This document shows positions 1 through 8,130 of a stretch of 40,201 nt of DNA, piece by piece (within the stretch, counting starts at the first letter, position 1; every line of letters starts with the position of its first letter). Position numbers and translations under genes: made by a program. The notes under the pieces were generated by a model, which ran no database searches, had not been told where the DNA came from, and saw nothing but the letters and a program-made list of their open reading frames with translations. Origin of the DNA: Sphingobacteriales bacterium 44-15 (GTDB taxonomy: Bacteria; Bacteroidota; Bacteroidia; Chitinophagales; Chitinophagaceae); NCBI GenBank assembly GCA_001899685.1, contig MKWG01000039.1, positions 1 through 40,201 on the forward strand. Reading direction: 5' to 3'.

Positions 1-291
1 AACGTCGCAAGACAGTTCGGTCCCTATCTGTGGTGGGCGTTAGTAAATTGAGTGGACATGACCTTAGTACGAGAGGACCGGGTCGTACGTACCGCTGGTG
101 TATCTGTTGTGCCGCCAGGTGCAATGCAGAGTAGCTATGTACGGACAGGATAAACGCTGAAAGCATCTAAGCGTGAAACCTTCCACAAGATGAGTTTACT
201 TTTAAGGGTCGTCGCAGACTACGACGTTGATAGGCTACAGGTCTAAAGGTGGTAACATCAAAGCCGAGTAGTACTAATTGCCCGTAAGCTT
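1..291 (+). rRNA. rrl: 23S ribosomal RNA, 3' end (partial)
   Basis: This is the last part of a 23S rRNA gene that begins before the window. The universally conserved sarcin-ricin loop, AGTACGAGAGGACCGG, is at 66-81, and the domain VI sequence that follows is typical of bacterial 23S. The 3' end is put near 291, where the sequence changes to an AT-rich spacer; the exact end is uncertain by several bases. The 5S gene lies about 130 bases downstream on the same strand. Confidence 0.97.
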
Positions 292-351
292 TAATTTTTT
301 TAATTAATATTCAATCTGTTATTCGTTATTTCCCAATATGTACATTATTTG

Positions 352-420
352 AGTAGTAAGTGATAAGTGATAAGTAGTAAGTACTTATTACCTACCACTA
401 AACACTTACCACTTATAACC
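352..420. repeat. Quasi-palindromic AAGTGATAAGT-type repeat in the 23S-5S spacer
   Basis: The spacer holds several copies of AAGTGATAAGT/AAGTAGTAAGT on the left (about 352-382) and their reverse complements on the right (about 383-420), around the core AAGTACTT at 379-386. The transcript could fold into a long imperfect stem. The same motif recurs at about 11370-11440 and 13261-13292, so it belongs to a dispersed intergenic family and not to the rRNA. A role in rRNA processing is possible but is an inference. Confidence 0.7.
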
Positions 421-424
421 TTCT

Positions 425-535
425 TATGGTGCTTTTGCCGAGGGTGTTCACCTCTTCCCATACCGAACAGAGAAGTTAAGCCCCTTATGGCCGATGGTAC
501 TGCACAGAAATGCGGGAGAGTAGGTAGGTGCCATA
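425..535 (+). rRNA. rrf: 5S ribosomal RNA
   Basis: The sequence carries the conserved 5S core CCCATACCGAACAGAGAAGTTAAG (about 458-481) and the GGGAGAGTAGGT segment. The ends are set by the terminal helix, TATGG at 425-429 pairing with CCATA at 531-535. The length of about 111 bases is normal for a bacterial 5S. An intrinsic terminator follows directly. Confidence 0.95.
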
Positions 536-542
536 TTTATTG

Positions 543-573
543 AACCCGGTCAGTTTACTGACCGGGTTTTTTT
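543..573 (+). terminator. Intrinsic terminator of the rRNA operon
   Basis: A perfect 11-bp stem (AACCCGGTCAG at 543-553 with CTGACCGGGTT at 558-568) and a four-base TTTA loop are followed by a run of T to 573. It lies 8 bases after the 5S helix, as expected for the end of an rRNA operon. Confidence 0.93.
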
Positions 574-792
574 ATGCCCGGAAATGATCCAATGACTTTT
601 TTTATAAGACAATATATCGTTTGTCCTTTCTTGCCTTTTTATTCTCGCCACTTGTGTCAATTGCGACGGGAAGCGCCATCAGGCAATATGAGCGTCGTAT
701 CCCCGTTTCATTGCTGTTACCTAGTGTTCGGGTTTGCTATATACGAACAAGCAGGCTATAAATTATCCATGATTGCTTAAAGTGTCTGAGAA

Positions 793-1566
793 ATGAACCA
801 TTTGCTGTCGATCACTTCCTCCTGTTTAATCCTGCTCTGTATTGTATCCTGTAGGAAAGATGAACGCTTCGAAGAGGAAAAGAGAATACAACTGACAAAA
901 ATAACAACCGAATGGGGTGCTTTATCTTATACTTATGATGCTTCAGGAAAGTTGACCATAGAAGAATGTACGGGTGGGGATGAAGCTTATAAAACAATAT
1001 ACAATAACTACGGCAGCCAGGGCGAACTGCTTGGTTTTACCATAACGTATGGGCGTGAGGAGGAGACAGATCTCCGTTGTGAGAATGTGTACGATGAGGT
1101 AGGAAGACTTATAAAAATGAGCAGGTATGATTTAATTGCCGGTGTGTTGCTATCTTATTGTACAATAGAATATGGAGACGAAAAAATTATAAGGCGTCAG
1201 TATAACCCGCCAACAACCCTTTGGGGAACGGATGAATATATACTCACTGCAGATAAAAAAAATATTGCCAAATATTTTTTTTATTTAGGAGGATCAACAA
1301 CGCCTAATTCTACCGTTACCTATGGGGAATATGATGATAGAAAGAATCCCAATACCTTGCTTCCTTCCGGCTATAGCCTTGAAAGAATGGTGCTTTCGCA
1401 AAATAATCCGCTTAGTGCAGTGTGGGTAACGGAGAGCATGCCCCCTGATGTGGAAATATCATACCGCTACACCTACGAGTACAACAGCAATGGATGTCCG
1501 GTTAAGTTTAGCACGACAAGTGAATTGCATAACAGCAATGTCTTTTATGAGTATAATGTAAACTGA
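793..1566 (+). CDS. Lipoprotein with YD-repeat-like motifs
   Basis: The 257-residue product has a lipoprotein signal: a hydrophobic stretch at residues 4-18, then the lipobox IVSC with Cys20, so it is probably a membrane-anchored lipoprotein. The body contains spaced motifs of the type YxYDxxGxL (YTYDASGKL near residue 46, VYDEVGRLIKM near 100, YTYEYNSNGCPVKF near the end). This is typical of YD/RHS-like and DUF4595-like secreted Bacteroidota proteins built from short beta-hairpin repeats. Its function is unknown. The gene stands alone after the rRNA terminator and converges on the esterase at 1808-3121. The ATG is preferred because the signal peptide begins there. Function confidence is low; confidence that it is a real gene is good. 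Confidence 0.8.
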   Translation: MNHLLSITSSCLILLCIVSCRKDERFEEEKRIQLTKITTEWGALSYTYDASGKLTIEECTGGDEAYKTIYNNYGSQGELLGFTITYGREEETDLRCENVYDEVGRLIKMSRYDLIAGVLLSYCTIEYGDEKIIRRQYNPPTTLWGTDEYILTADKKNIAKYFFYLGGSTTPNSTVTYGEYDDRKNPNTLLPSGYSLERMVLSQNNPLSAVWVTESMPPDVEISYRYTYEYNSNGCPVKFSTTSELHNSNVFYEYNVN

Positions 1567-1807
1567 TCAGGCAATATTTACAGCAGAGTTAAACCGGTAA
1601 AAACTATACGTAAGGCGATCAAGCATTTCATTATATGTATAAATATTATTCAGCAAAAATTTTCGCTGCCTGCTTATGGGAACGGATAAATTGTTTTCCA
1701 TTAATAGCGAGCCGCCATCCTCCTTTTATAGGCAACTATTTTATTGTCAAGGGTGAGAAGGAAGAAGCTGCGAATAATTTATATGCATGCTTTTTCACCG
1801 TTATCTG

Positions 1808-3121
1808 CTATTCCCTAAGCTTACTGACTATCCACCCGTTCAGTTTCTCTCCCTGCTCCGGAAATGCCCAGTGCCCTGTTTCAGGAACAACGAATAGTTC
1901 TTTGGGCGCCGTAATTACATTATAAGCGGCGTACATGGATGTGGGTGGGCAGGTTTCATCATTAAAGCCCATGGTATATATTCCGGGCACTTTTAATTGC
2001 CTCGCAAAGTTCACTACGTCATAATATCCTGCAGTATTGACCTTTTCTTTGGTATTGTTGAAGGCAATATTGTTCTTGTCAAACAGGTGCGGCCAACCTC
2101 CTGCCCGGCCTTTTAAATATCCTGTTACGTCGGATAAGGCAGGGTACAATGCAGCGAGGAACTTAACGCGGGGATCAAGCGCAGCCGTCACAATGGATAG
2201 AGCGCCTCCCTGGCTGCCGCCCATTACAGCAAGATGCTCTCCGTCGTACTGGGGTAAGCTGGTGAGGAAATCATTGGCACGTACACAACCGAGGTAAACA
2301 CGTTTGTAGTAATAACGGTCTTTATCATCCAGGTTATAATTCCAGTAACCCGCAAGCGCGCCTGTAGCAAGGCTGTTGTATATGGAAACATCCATATTAA
2401 CCGGTATGCCGTGGATGCCTATTTGAAAGGTGATGATCCCCTTTTCAGCGTTTGCTATATCACCCGAATAAGGTCTTACCCCTGCGCCGGGCACCTGCAG
2501 TAATGCCGGATATTTCCCTTCCTTTTTAGGCACACACAAAATACCATACAGCCTTGTGCCGACCTTGTAATTCTGAAGGTTTACATGATATACATTTACA
2601 TTTTCAGTGCAGCGCTCTGGGATCAGGGTCATTCTCGCATCAATAGGTATTGTGGCCAGCTCAGCTTTGGCATTATTCCAGTAAATGTTGAAATCCGAAG
2701 GATCCTGGATAGTTGGCGCTATCTGCAATGGATTGAAAGCTGCTGTAGCCAATCCTCTGTATACTTTGCCGTTTACTGTGGCAGTAGCTGTACAGCGTAA
2801 GAATCCGGGCGTTTTCATGGTGCCACCGTCTATGCTTAGTATGCCGTTTGCTATGGAGAGCGAATCTTTTTTGATTGCTTCCATCCTTTCAGGGCCAATT
2901 TCATATTTTATCACTGCGTTCTTTAATGCATTACCGCTTTGTAAAACTGTAATGGTAAACTTTACTTTTTCACCCGGCTTATATGTCCAGTCGGTGTGGT
3001 CGGGAGCTACCACTACTTTTATCAGTTGCTCGGCAGGCTGCCCCTGGCTGTATCCAATAAAAAAGGAAAGTATCAGTAGCAGAACAATACGGCGGGCGCT
3101 TGTAAATGTTATGGCAGGCAT
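1808..3121 (-). CDS. Acetylxylan esterase / cephalosporin-C deacetylase-like (CE7) secreted esterase
   Basis: The 437-residue alpha/beta hydrolase has an N-terminal signal peptide (hydrophobic 11-26). A beta-sandwich-like segment occupies about 30-140 and the hydrolase domain about 150-437. Visible catalytic elements are the nucleophile elbow GGSQGG (Ser near 301), the acid Asp in GFNDETCPP (near 386) and His in ETGHW (near 417). RGxxGCxR and GSQGG-type motifs are typical of CE7 (AXE1) enzymes, which remove acetyl groups from xylo-oligosaccharides and similar sugars. An N-terminal beta domain before the CE7 fold is seen in related Bacteroidota proteins. The likely location is periplasmic or secreted. 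It is divergent from hldD, sharing a 72-bp promoter region. No glycan-utilisation neighbours are present, so the substrate is unassigned. Confidence 0.88.
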   Translation of the reverse strand: MPAITFTSARRIVLLLILSFFIGYSQGQPAEQLIKVVVAPDHTDWTYKPGEKVKFTITVLQSGNALKNAVIKYEIGPERMEAIKKDSLSIANGILSIDGGTMKTPGFLRCTATATVNGKVYRGLATAAFNPLQIAPTIQDPSDFNIYWNNAKAELATIPIDARMTLIPERCTENVNVYHVNLQNYKVGTRLYGILCVPKKEGKYPALLQVPGAGVRPYSGDIANAEKGIITFQIGIHGIPVNMDVSIYNSLATGALAGYWNYNLDDKDRYYYKRVYLGCVRANDFLTSLPQYDGEHLAVMGGSQGGALSIVTAALDPRVKFLAALYPALSDVTGYLKGRAGGWPHLFDKNNIAFNNTKEKVNTAGYYDVVNFARQLKVPGIYTMGFNDETCPPTSMYAAYNVITAPKELFVVPETGHWAFPEQGEKLNGWIVSKLRE

Positions 3122-3166
3122 TATTATTAAATTTTAATGGAAAAATAAGCATATTTTTTATTCCTG

Positions 3167-3174
3167 TAATTTTG
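3167..3174 (+). promoter_or_regulatory. Predicted -7 promoter element of hldD
   Basis: TAATTTTG is an exact match to the Bacteroidota -7 consensus TAnnTTTG and lies 20 bases before the hldD ATG. No clear -33 TTTG is seen at the usual 19-base distance, so this is a half-supported promoter. Confidence 0.5.
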
Positions 3175-3193
3175 CCGCCAAACTTAAAGTATT

Positions 3194-4189
3194 ATGGCAG
3201 CCGGAGTGGCTATTTCAAAGGAGGATATCATACTGGTAACCGGCGCTGCCGGATTTATTGGCAGTTGCTTAACCAGTTACCTGAATAAGCAGGGGTTTCA
3301 TAATCTTATACTGGCAGATGAGTTTGAAAGAAGCGATAAGGAGGGCAATCTTGAGGGAAAAAAGTATATGCATAAAGTAGAAAGAGATGTGTTGCCGGAA
3401 TGGCTGGAAGAAAACAAGCCGGAAGTAAAGTTTGTATTTCATCTGGGTGCAAGAACAGATACCACGGAGTTTGATTATACTGTGCTTGAGAGGCTGAACG
3501 TAGAATATTCCCAGGACATCTGGAATTATTGTGTTGTTCATGATGTACCATTAGTATATGCTTCGTCTGCGGCTACCTATGGAGATGGTAAACTCGGCTA
3601 TAGCGACGGTATTCCTCCGCAGAAGCTGCACCCGCTTAATCCATACGGAGTATCAAAAAATGAGTTTGATAAATGGGCAACATACCAGGCCAGCAAACCT
3701 CCTTTTTGGGCCGGGCTGAAATTCTTCAATGTATATGGTCCTAATGAATATCATAAAGGACGTATGGCAAGCGTGATATTCCATTCATTCAACCAGATCC
3801 GGCAGGATGGTTTTGTAAAACTATTCAAATCACACCGCCCGGATTTTGAAGACGGGCAGCAATTGCGGGATTTTGTATATGTAAAAGATGTTTTGAAAGT
3901 TTGTATCTGGCTGATGAAGAACCAGCCGAGATCTACTATATATAACTTAGGCACTGGCCAGGCCAGAAGCTTTTATGATCTTGCAAAGGCTACATTTGCA
4001 GGGCTGGATAAGGAGCCTGATATCAGGTTTGTTGATATGCCGGAAGATATCAGGGATAAGTACCAGTATTTTACAGAAGCAGAAATGTTTAAACTGCGGG
4101 CTGCGGGCTATAAAGAAGAATTCTATACACTTGAAAGGGGCGTTAATGATTATGTGCGCAATTATTTAATTACAAAAAAGTATTACTGA
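3194..4189 (+). CDS. hldD: ADP-L-glycero-D-manno-heptose 6-epimerase
   Basis: The 331-residue extended short-chain dehydrogenase converts ADP-D-glycero- to ADP-L-glycero-D-manno-heptose for the inner core of lipopolysaccharide. Visible motifs are the NAD(P)-binding GAAGFIG (residues 18-24), HLGARTDTTE (the HldD version of the family's GACSSTTE segment), the SSAATYG strand with catalytic Ser, and YGVSK with catalytic Tyr and Lys. FNVYGPNEYHKGRMASV and QLRDFVYVKDV are characteristic of HldD. The length is close to the usual 310-330. proC follows one base after its stop, so the two are probably co-transcribed despite unrelated roles. A TAnnTTTG promoter element precedes it. Confidence 0.93.
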   Translation: MAAGVAISKEDIILVTGAAGFIGSCLTSYLNKQGFHNLILADEFERSDKEGNLEGKKYMHKVERDVLPEWLEENKPEVKFVFHLGARTDTTEFDYTVLERLNVEYSQDIWNYCVVHDVPLVYASSAATYGDGKLGYSDGIPPQKLHPLNPYGVSKNEFDKWATYQASKPPFWAGLKFFNVYGPNEYHKGRMASVIFHSFNQIRQDGFVKLFKSHRPDFEDGQQLRDFVYVKDVLKVCIWLMKNQPRSTIYNLGTGQARSFYDLAKATFAGLDKEPDIRFVDMPEDIRDKYQYFTEAEMFKLRAAGYKEEFYTLERGVNDYVRNYLITKKYY

Positions 4190-4190
4190 T

Positions 4191-4991
4191 ATGAACAAAA
4201 GAATTGCCATTATTGGCGGAGGAAACCTGGGCGCTGCCATTGCAGAGGGATTGATCCAGAGTGGATTTATCCTGCCCGGGCATCTGTTGATCACCAAGCG
4301 GAATATTAGTACACTTAAATCTCTTGAAGAGCAAGGAGTATTAGTAAGCAATGACAACGCAGAGGCGGTGAAGTTCGCGGACATGGTGATCCTGGCAGTC
4401 AAGCCTTTCCAGGTAGATGATGTACTGGATAAGCTTCGACCCTTGTTTGACGAAAACAGGCATGTATTGGTTTCCGTCATAACGGGAATATCCACCAGCC
4501 ATATCCATGATGTGCTGAAGAGAAAAATATCTACTGTGAGGGCGATGCCCAATACCGCTATAGCCATCCAGGAAAGCATGACCTGCATTAGTGCAAGAGA
4601 TGTCACCAGCGATCAGCTTAGTTATGTTACGGATGTATTTAATCAATTAGGGAAAGTGGTGGTAATAGAGGAGAAACTGATGGATGCAGCCACTGTGCTT
4701 GCTGCCTGCGGCACTGCTTATGCCATGCGTTATATCAGGGCCAACATACAAGGCGGAATACAGATAGGCTTTGATGCCGCTACGGCGAGTCTTATAGCTG
4801 CCCAAACCGTGAAAGGCGCTGCAGAATTGCTGCTTCGGAAAAATACACATCCCGAGCATGAAATTGATAAGGTGACCACGCCAAAAGGATGTACGATAGC
4901 AGGGTTGAATGAAATGGAACACCAGGGCTTTAGCTCTTCTTTAATTAAAGGTATTGTGGCAAGCTATGATAAGATAGCGGGTGAGCAGTGA
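4191..4991 (+). CDS. proC: Pyrroline-5-carboxylate reductase
   Basis: The 266-residue cytosolic enzyme reduces 1-pyrroline-5-carboxylate to L-proline with NAD(P)H, the last step of proline synthesis. The N-terminal Rossmann motif GGGNLGAAIAEGL is at residues 9-21. VILAVKPFQ and RAMPNTAIAIQESM are typical of ProC. The C-terminal dimerisation domain has a recognisable P5CR signature around TTPKGCTIAGLNEMEHQGF. The length is normal for the family (about 265-275). It starts one base after the hldD stop and has no visible promoter of its own. Confidence 0.95.
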   Translation: MNKRIAIIGGGNLGAAIAEGLIQSGFILPGHLLITKRNISTLKSLEEQGVLVSNDNAEAVKFADMVILAVKPFQVDDVLDKLRPLFDENRHVLVSVITGISTSHIHDVLKRKISTVRAMPNTAIAIQESMTCISARDVTSDQLSYVTDVFNQLGKVVVIEEKLMDAATVLAACGTAYAMRYIRANIQGGIQIGFDAATASLIAAQTVKGAAELLLRKNTHPEHEIDKVTTPKGCTIAGLNEMEHQGFSSSLIKGIVASYDKIAGEQ

Positions 4992-5016
4992 TTAATTTGA
5001 AAATGGGGAATTGAAC

Positions 5017-5178
5017 CACGGAGGCACAGAGAACAGGGAGGGGCACAGGGTATGAATTTGAAAATATGAAAACGCGCAAATGCGGAAACGTTTGCCTGGT
5101 TGTATTATATAGCTGATGTGGTAGAGATGTAGTTTGGAATTGTTCGGTAGCACCGCTCCTTTTCCTCAGGAAAGGGAG
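5017..5178. repeat. Intergenic repeat-like tract and hairpin between convergent genes
   Basis: The space between proC and the minus-strand gene holds an ACCACGGAGGCACAGAG-type tract (5017-5050), a form common between genes in Bacteroidota. It also holds a near-perfect hairpin: CTCCTTTTCC at 5156-5165 with GGAAAGGGAG at 5169-5178, one G-T pair, 3-base loop. The hairpin lies where two transcripts converge and may help end both; there is no T-run, so this is only an inference. Confidence 0.5.
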
Positions 5179-5195
5179 AAGGAGGGATAGGCTGC

Positions 5196-8000
5196 TTACC
5201 TGCTTATCAAGTTCACCGGCATAATAAATTCCCACCTGTTAGCTATAGCTGGTCCCCCGGAATTATTGTCCAGCAGGCGGCTATAACGGAATCCGAAGGT
5301 AACAGGTTGCTGGTTCCACCATTTGGTGTCGAAATATAATTCTGCTCCTGTGCTGCGAAAAGAAAAAATATTCTTTGTACGCAGGCTCTGCAACTGTGCA
5401 TAATCAAAAAAGAGGTTGGCTCTTATACGCGTAAAGTAGACAATTTGCCCGAACCCCCAATCCGGGTATATAAGCGGGATATGATAATTGGCAGCCCATT
5501 TCCACATTCTTGCTCCATCCAGACCATCATATCCTCTTGCAAAAGGGAAACCGTTGGAAAAGCGATATTGATCTGCAGTATCCCTTTGCTGGAATGCTCC
5601 GGTGAATACCAGGCTGTGATTTACTCCTATGCCGGGGAAATATACGCTGCCCGAGGCAAGCAACTGGCGTGCAGTATATTTATCTATAATAGTCCTGTAT
5701 CGTATATACAGCGTTTGTGCAAAGCGGGGATTAATGTGCTGGACTGCTTTTTGAATCTGGCTTGTCCAGCTTGCTGAAGCCTGTATATACTGAAATAGTG
5801 GCGATCGTATGCTGTCTTTGTATCTGCCGGTTACATTTAGCTGGTTAATATTATAATTTGAATTTATTGTAAGATTTTTATACCACCTGCCTTTACTAAA
5901 GTTCAGTGGTATGGTAAGACCAATATTGGTATTGAGCTCATCCCAGTGAATAGTCCGTATACTGTCGCTTTGCTTCCGGTCGAAAATATAAGATGCACCG
6001 ATGCTTATCCATGGGAATAAAGCCCCGTAAGTTTCGCTGATGCCTACCTGATGTGTTCTTTCATTTTCATTGTAGATATAATACAGGTTGGATTCGAGCG
6101 TATTGAGGATGTTTTGCCCGTATACGTTGAAGCTCCATTCAGGTTGTTCGTAATAAGGCCGCCAGCTATGGAAGTTGAAAGGGCGGCTGAGCTTGCTGTA
6201 TCCCGATACATTGTATTTTGCTGCAGGTACTTTCTGTAATGCATTACCACCTGTTTGTTGCAATACCTGTGGCACGTAAAGGTCTTGCTGGTTCACGGTG
6301 GAAGTCTGTATCAGGGGCTCCCAGTCCTCTGCCGTCAGTTGTTTTTCTTTCAACTGAAAACCATAAGCTGAAAAATTGCTGTATACCAGTTTCCCGTCTT
6401 CGTTTACGGTGGGTTGGTAGGCGCCGGTACTTTCATGGGTAAGCCTGAATATATTTTTGGTTTTCATATCCACGGCAAAAATATCATCGTAGTATCCCAT
6501 CGTACCAGAAAAATAAACAGTATTTTTTTTAATGAACGGGAACCCGTTTACACGATAGCTCCAGGGTAGCAGGAAATCTGTTTTATTGTGGACTATATCA
6601 ATAGTTGCGATATTCATCATCCCTTTCCTGTTTCTCACGGATACCACAATTACACTATCACTGCAGAATCTCGGGAAGCTGAACATATCTATTGTCTCTG
6701 AAGCCGGAATGCGTTGAAGTACGGCGCCGGTAGCTGCATCCAATATATGAAGTGAAGCTTGCTGGCTGGGCAGATACTCCACTGCAACGATTTTTTTCCC
6801 ATCATCAGAAATGCCGGGAGTAAAATATTTGCTTTTTGTGGAGATCTGCCTGGATTGCCTTGTAGCTATATCAAGTATTTTGATAACACTGTATTCCCGC
6901 TGCCCCCAGCGTATATCGGGTATTAATGCTGTATATACTATCCTGCCGTTGGCATAACCGTAATCATCGTCCTGGCTGATGTCGCGGGTATATATTTTCT
7001 GTTCACCTTTTTTTGTAAGCCAATACCAGGCTGCACGCTGGCGATAAGTTTGTTTTAACACCAATATGGAATCCCTCCCCGTCTGGTAAGGCATCAGGTA
7101 ATTGGACACAAAATGATCATTGCCCCTGGTGATAAACACTCCCGATGAATCAGGCGTTTCCTGGTCTTTGTAATATTTAAATGCGTTGGCTATAAAGTCA
7201 TGGTAAGGCATTCCGCTGTATTTTTTTACTGCCTTCTGAAAAGGATAGAACAAGCCGCGGTATCTTACGGCGTCATCCGTGACTTTTGCCCAAAATTGTT
7301 CTCCGAACTTTTCCCTGCCATAAGCGGTAAGCAAATATCCCAGGGGGTAATGATCGGGGACAAAATTTTTCAGTGAGCCATTGCGCAGTTTCATAAAGCT
7401 ATAGTCTTTATGCGCCTGCCACAGTGAGCGATAACCGTTAAAAAAATAAGGTAGCCTTCCCCGCCCCTGTTCGCTTACTGCTGTTTCCTGGAAGACGGCA
7501 TCTCCCTCAAAGAACCAGTTGGGTATAGCGCCGGTATTGCCTACAGCCTGCCCTTCTTCCCCCAATAAAATATATAACAGCTTTGAAACTCCTTTCCTGT
7601 AATTCATATACTGCTGCACGTGGCGGTATTCATGTATGGCAAGATTATCCACCCAGGGCAGGCTGCCCAGCTCAAAGCTGTTAAAGGAGGGTGTCATGAA
7701 AAACTCGCTGCGCCAGGGGGCAAGCCCTACATAGCCATTTGAATTGGTGGTTTGATTTTGTAATACAATATTGATCTTGCGATGGTCTCTGCCTGCAGTT
7801 GCAGAAGTGTGCCGGTTGAGATAATGAGCGATGGCGGCAGCACGCATACCTGCGGGTTCAAGCCCGGTGGGAAATATAACCTTCACTTCCGGAGTATTTA
7901 CCTGCTTCCATTTCAATGAAGGCGGGTTACCGCCAAATTCCTGGCCGGAGGCATTCAGTGCTGCTAAAAGGATACAGGAAAGAAGGGCATAAATCTTCAT
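5196..8000 (-). CDS. Outer-membrane protein: HExxH peptidase-like domain, beta-propeller, beta-barrel
   Basis: The start is placed at the ATG at 8000 (934 residues), because a classical signal peptide (MKIYALLSCILLAALNASGQ) begins there; an in-frame upstream ATG at 8060 would bury it. An N-terminal peptidase-like domain carries HEYRH at residues 123-127 and WFFEG with Glu165, the HExxH...E zinc pattern of gluzincin / MA-like peptidases. Residues of about 290-600 contain repeated strands of WD40/TolB-propeller type (for example FSFPRFCSDSVIVVSVR). The last 300 residues are rich in alternating aromatic strands and include FSNGFPFARGYDGLDG and FGFRYSRLL, resembling the C-terminal barrel of Omp85/D15-type surface proteins. 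Protease activity is inferred from motifs only; the substrate is unknown. It is a single-gene unit, divergent from rhaT. Confidence 0.8.
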   Translation of the reverse strand: MKIYALLSCILLAALNASGQEFGGNPPSLKWKQVNTPEVKVIFPTGLEPAGMRAAAIAHYLNRHTSATAGRDHRKINIVLQNQTTNSNGYVGLAPWRSEFFMTPSFNSFELGSLPWVDNLAIHEYRHVQQYMNYRKGVSKLLYILLGEEGQAVGNTGAIPNWFFEGDAVFQETAVSEQGRGRLPYFFNGYRSLWQAHKDYSFMKLRNGSLKNFVPDHYPLGYLLTAYGREKFGEQFWAKVTDDAVRYRGLFYPFQKAVKKYSGMPYHDFIANAFKYYKDQETPDSSGVFITRGNDHFVSNYLMPYQTGRDSILVLKQTYRQRAAWYWLTKKGEQKIYTRDISQDDDYGYANGRIVYTALIPDIRWGQREYSVIKILDIATRQSRQISTKSKYFTPGISDDGKKIVAVEYLPSQQASLHILDAATGAVLQRIPASETIDMFSFPRFCSDSVIVVSVRNRKGMMNIATIDIVHNKTDFLLPWSYRVNGFPFIKKNTVYFSGTMGYYDDIFAVDMKTKNIFRLTHESTGAYQPTVNEDGKLVYSNFSAYGFQLKEKQLTAEDWEPLIQTSTVNQQDLYVPQVLQQTGGNALQKVPAAKYNVSGYSKLSRPFNFHSWRPYYEQPEWSFNVYGQNILNTLESNLYYIYNENERTHQVGISETYGALFPWISIGASYIFDRKQSDSIRTIHWDELNTNIGLTIPLNFSKGRWYKNLTINSNYNINQLNVTGRYKDSIRSPLFQYIQASASWTSQIQKAVQHINPRFAQTLYIRYRTIIDKYTARQLLASGSVYFPGIGVNHSLVFTGAFQQRDTADQYRFSNGFPFARGYDGLDGARMWKWAANYHIPLIYPDWGFGQIVYFTRIRANLFFDYAQLQSLRTKNIFSFRSTGAELYFDTKWWNQQPVTFGFRYSRLLDNNSGGPAIANRWEFIMPVNLISR

Positions 8001-8086
8001 TTGTGTAGAATTACATCCTAAATATACGTTCAAAAAAAGCCTCGTATACCATGACAGCACATGATGGCTTACTGATAGTCATATTT

Positions 8087-8094
8087 TATTTTTG
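8087..8094 (+). promoter_or_regulatory. Predicted -7 promoter element of the rhamnose operon
   Basis: TATTTTTG matches TAnnTTTG exactly and lies 36 bases before the rhaT ATG. A -33 TTTG is not obvious at 19 bases upstream. It would give a leader of about 30 bases. Confidence 0.45.
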
Positions 8095-8130
8095 AAGCAC
8101 GGTTGAGTCCCTTAATGAAAAAAATAACGA

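Noticed and set aside
574-780. 68-codon plus-strand frame after the rRNA terminator
   Set aside because: It begins within the end of the terminator T-run, has no family resemblance, no promoter and an irregular composition (several Cys and aromatic clusters). The 574-792 gap is treated as non-coding.
2685-3137. 150-codon plus-strand frame over the CE7 esterase
   Set aside because: It is antisense to a clear esterase with signal peptide and catalytic triad.
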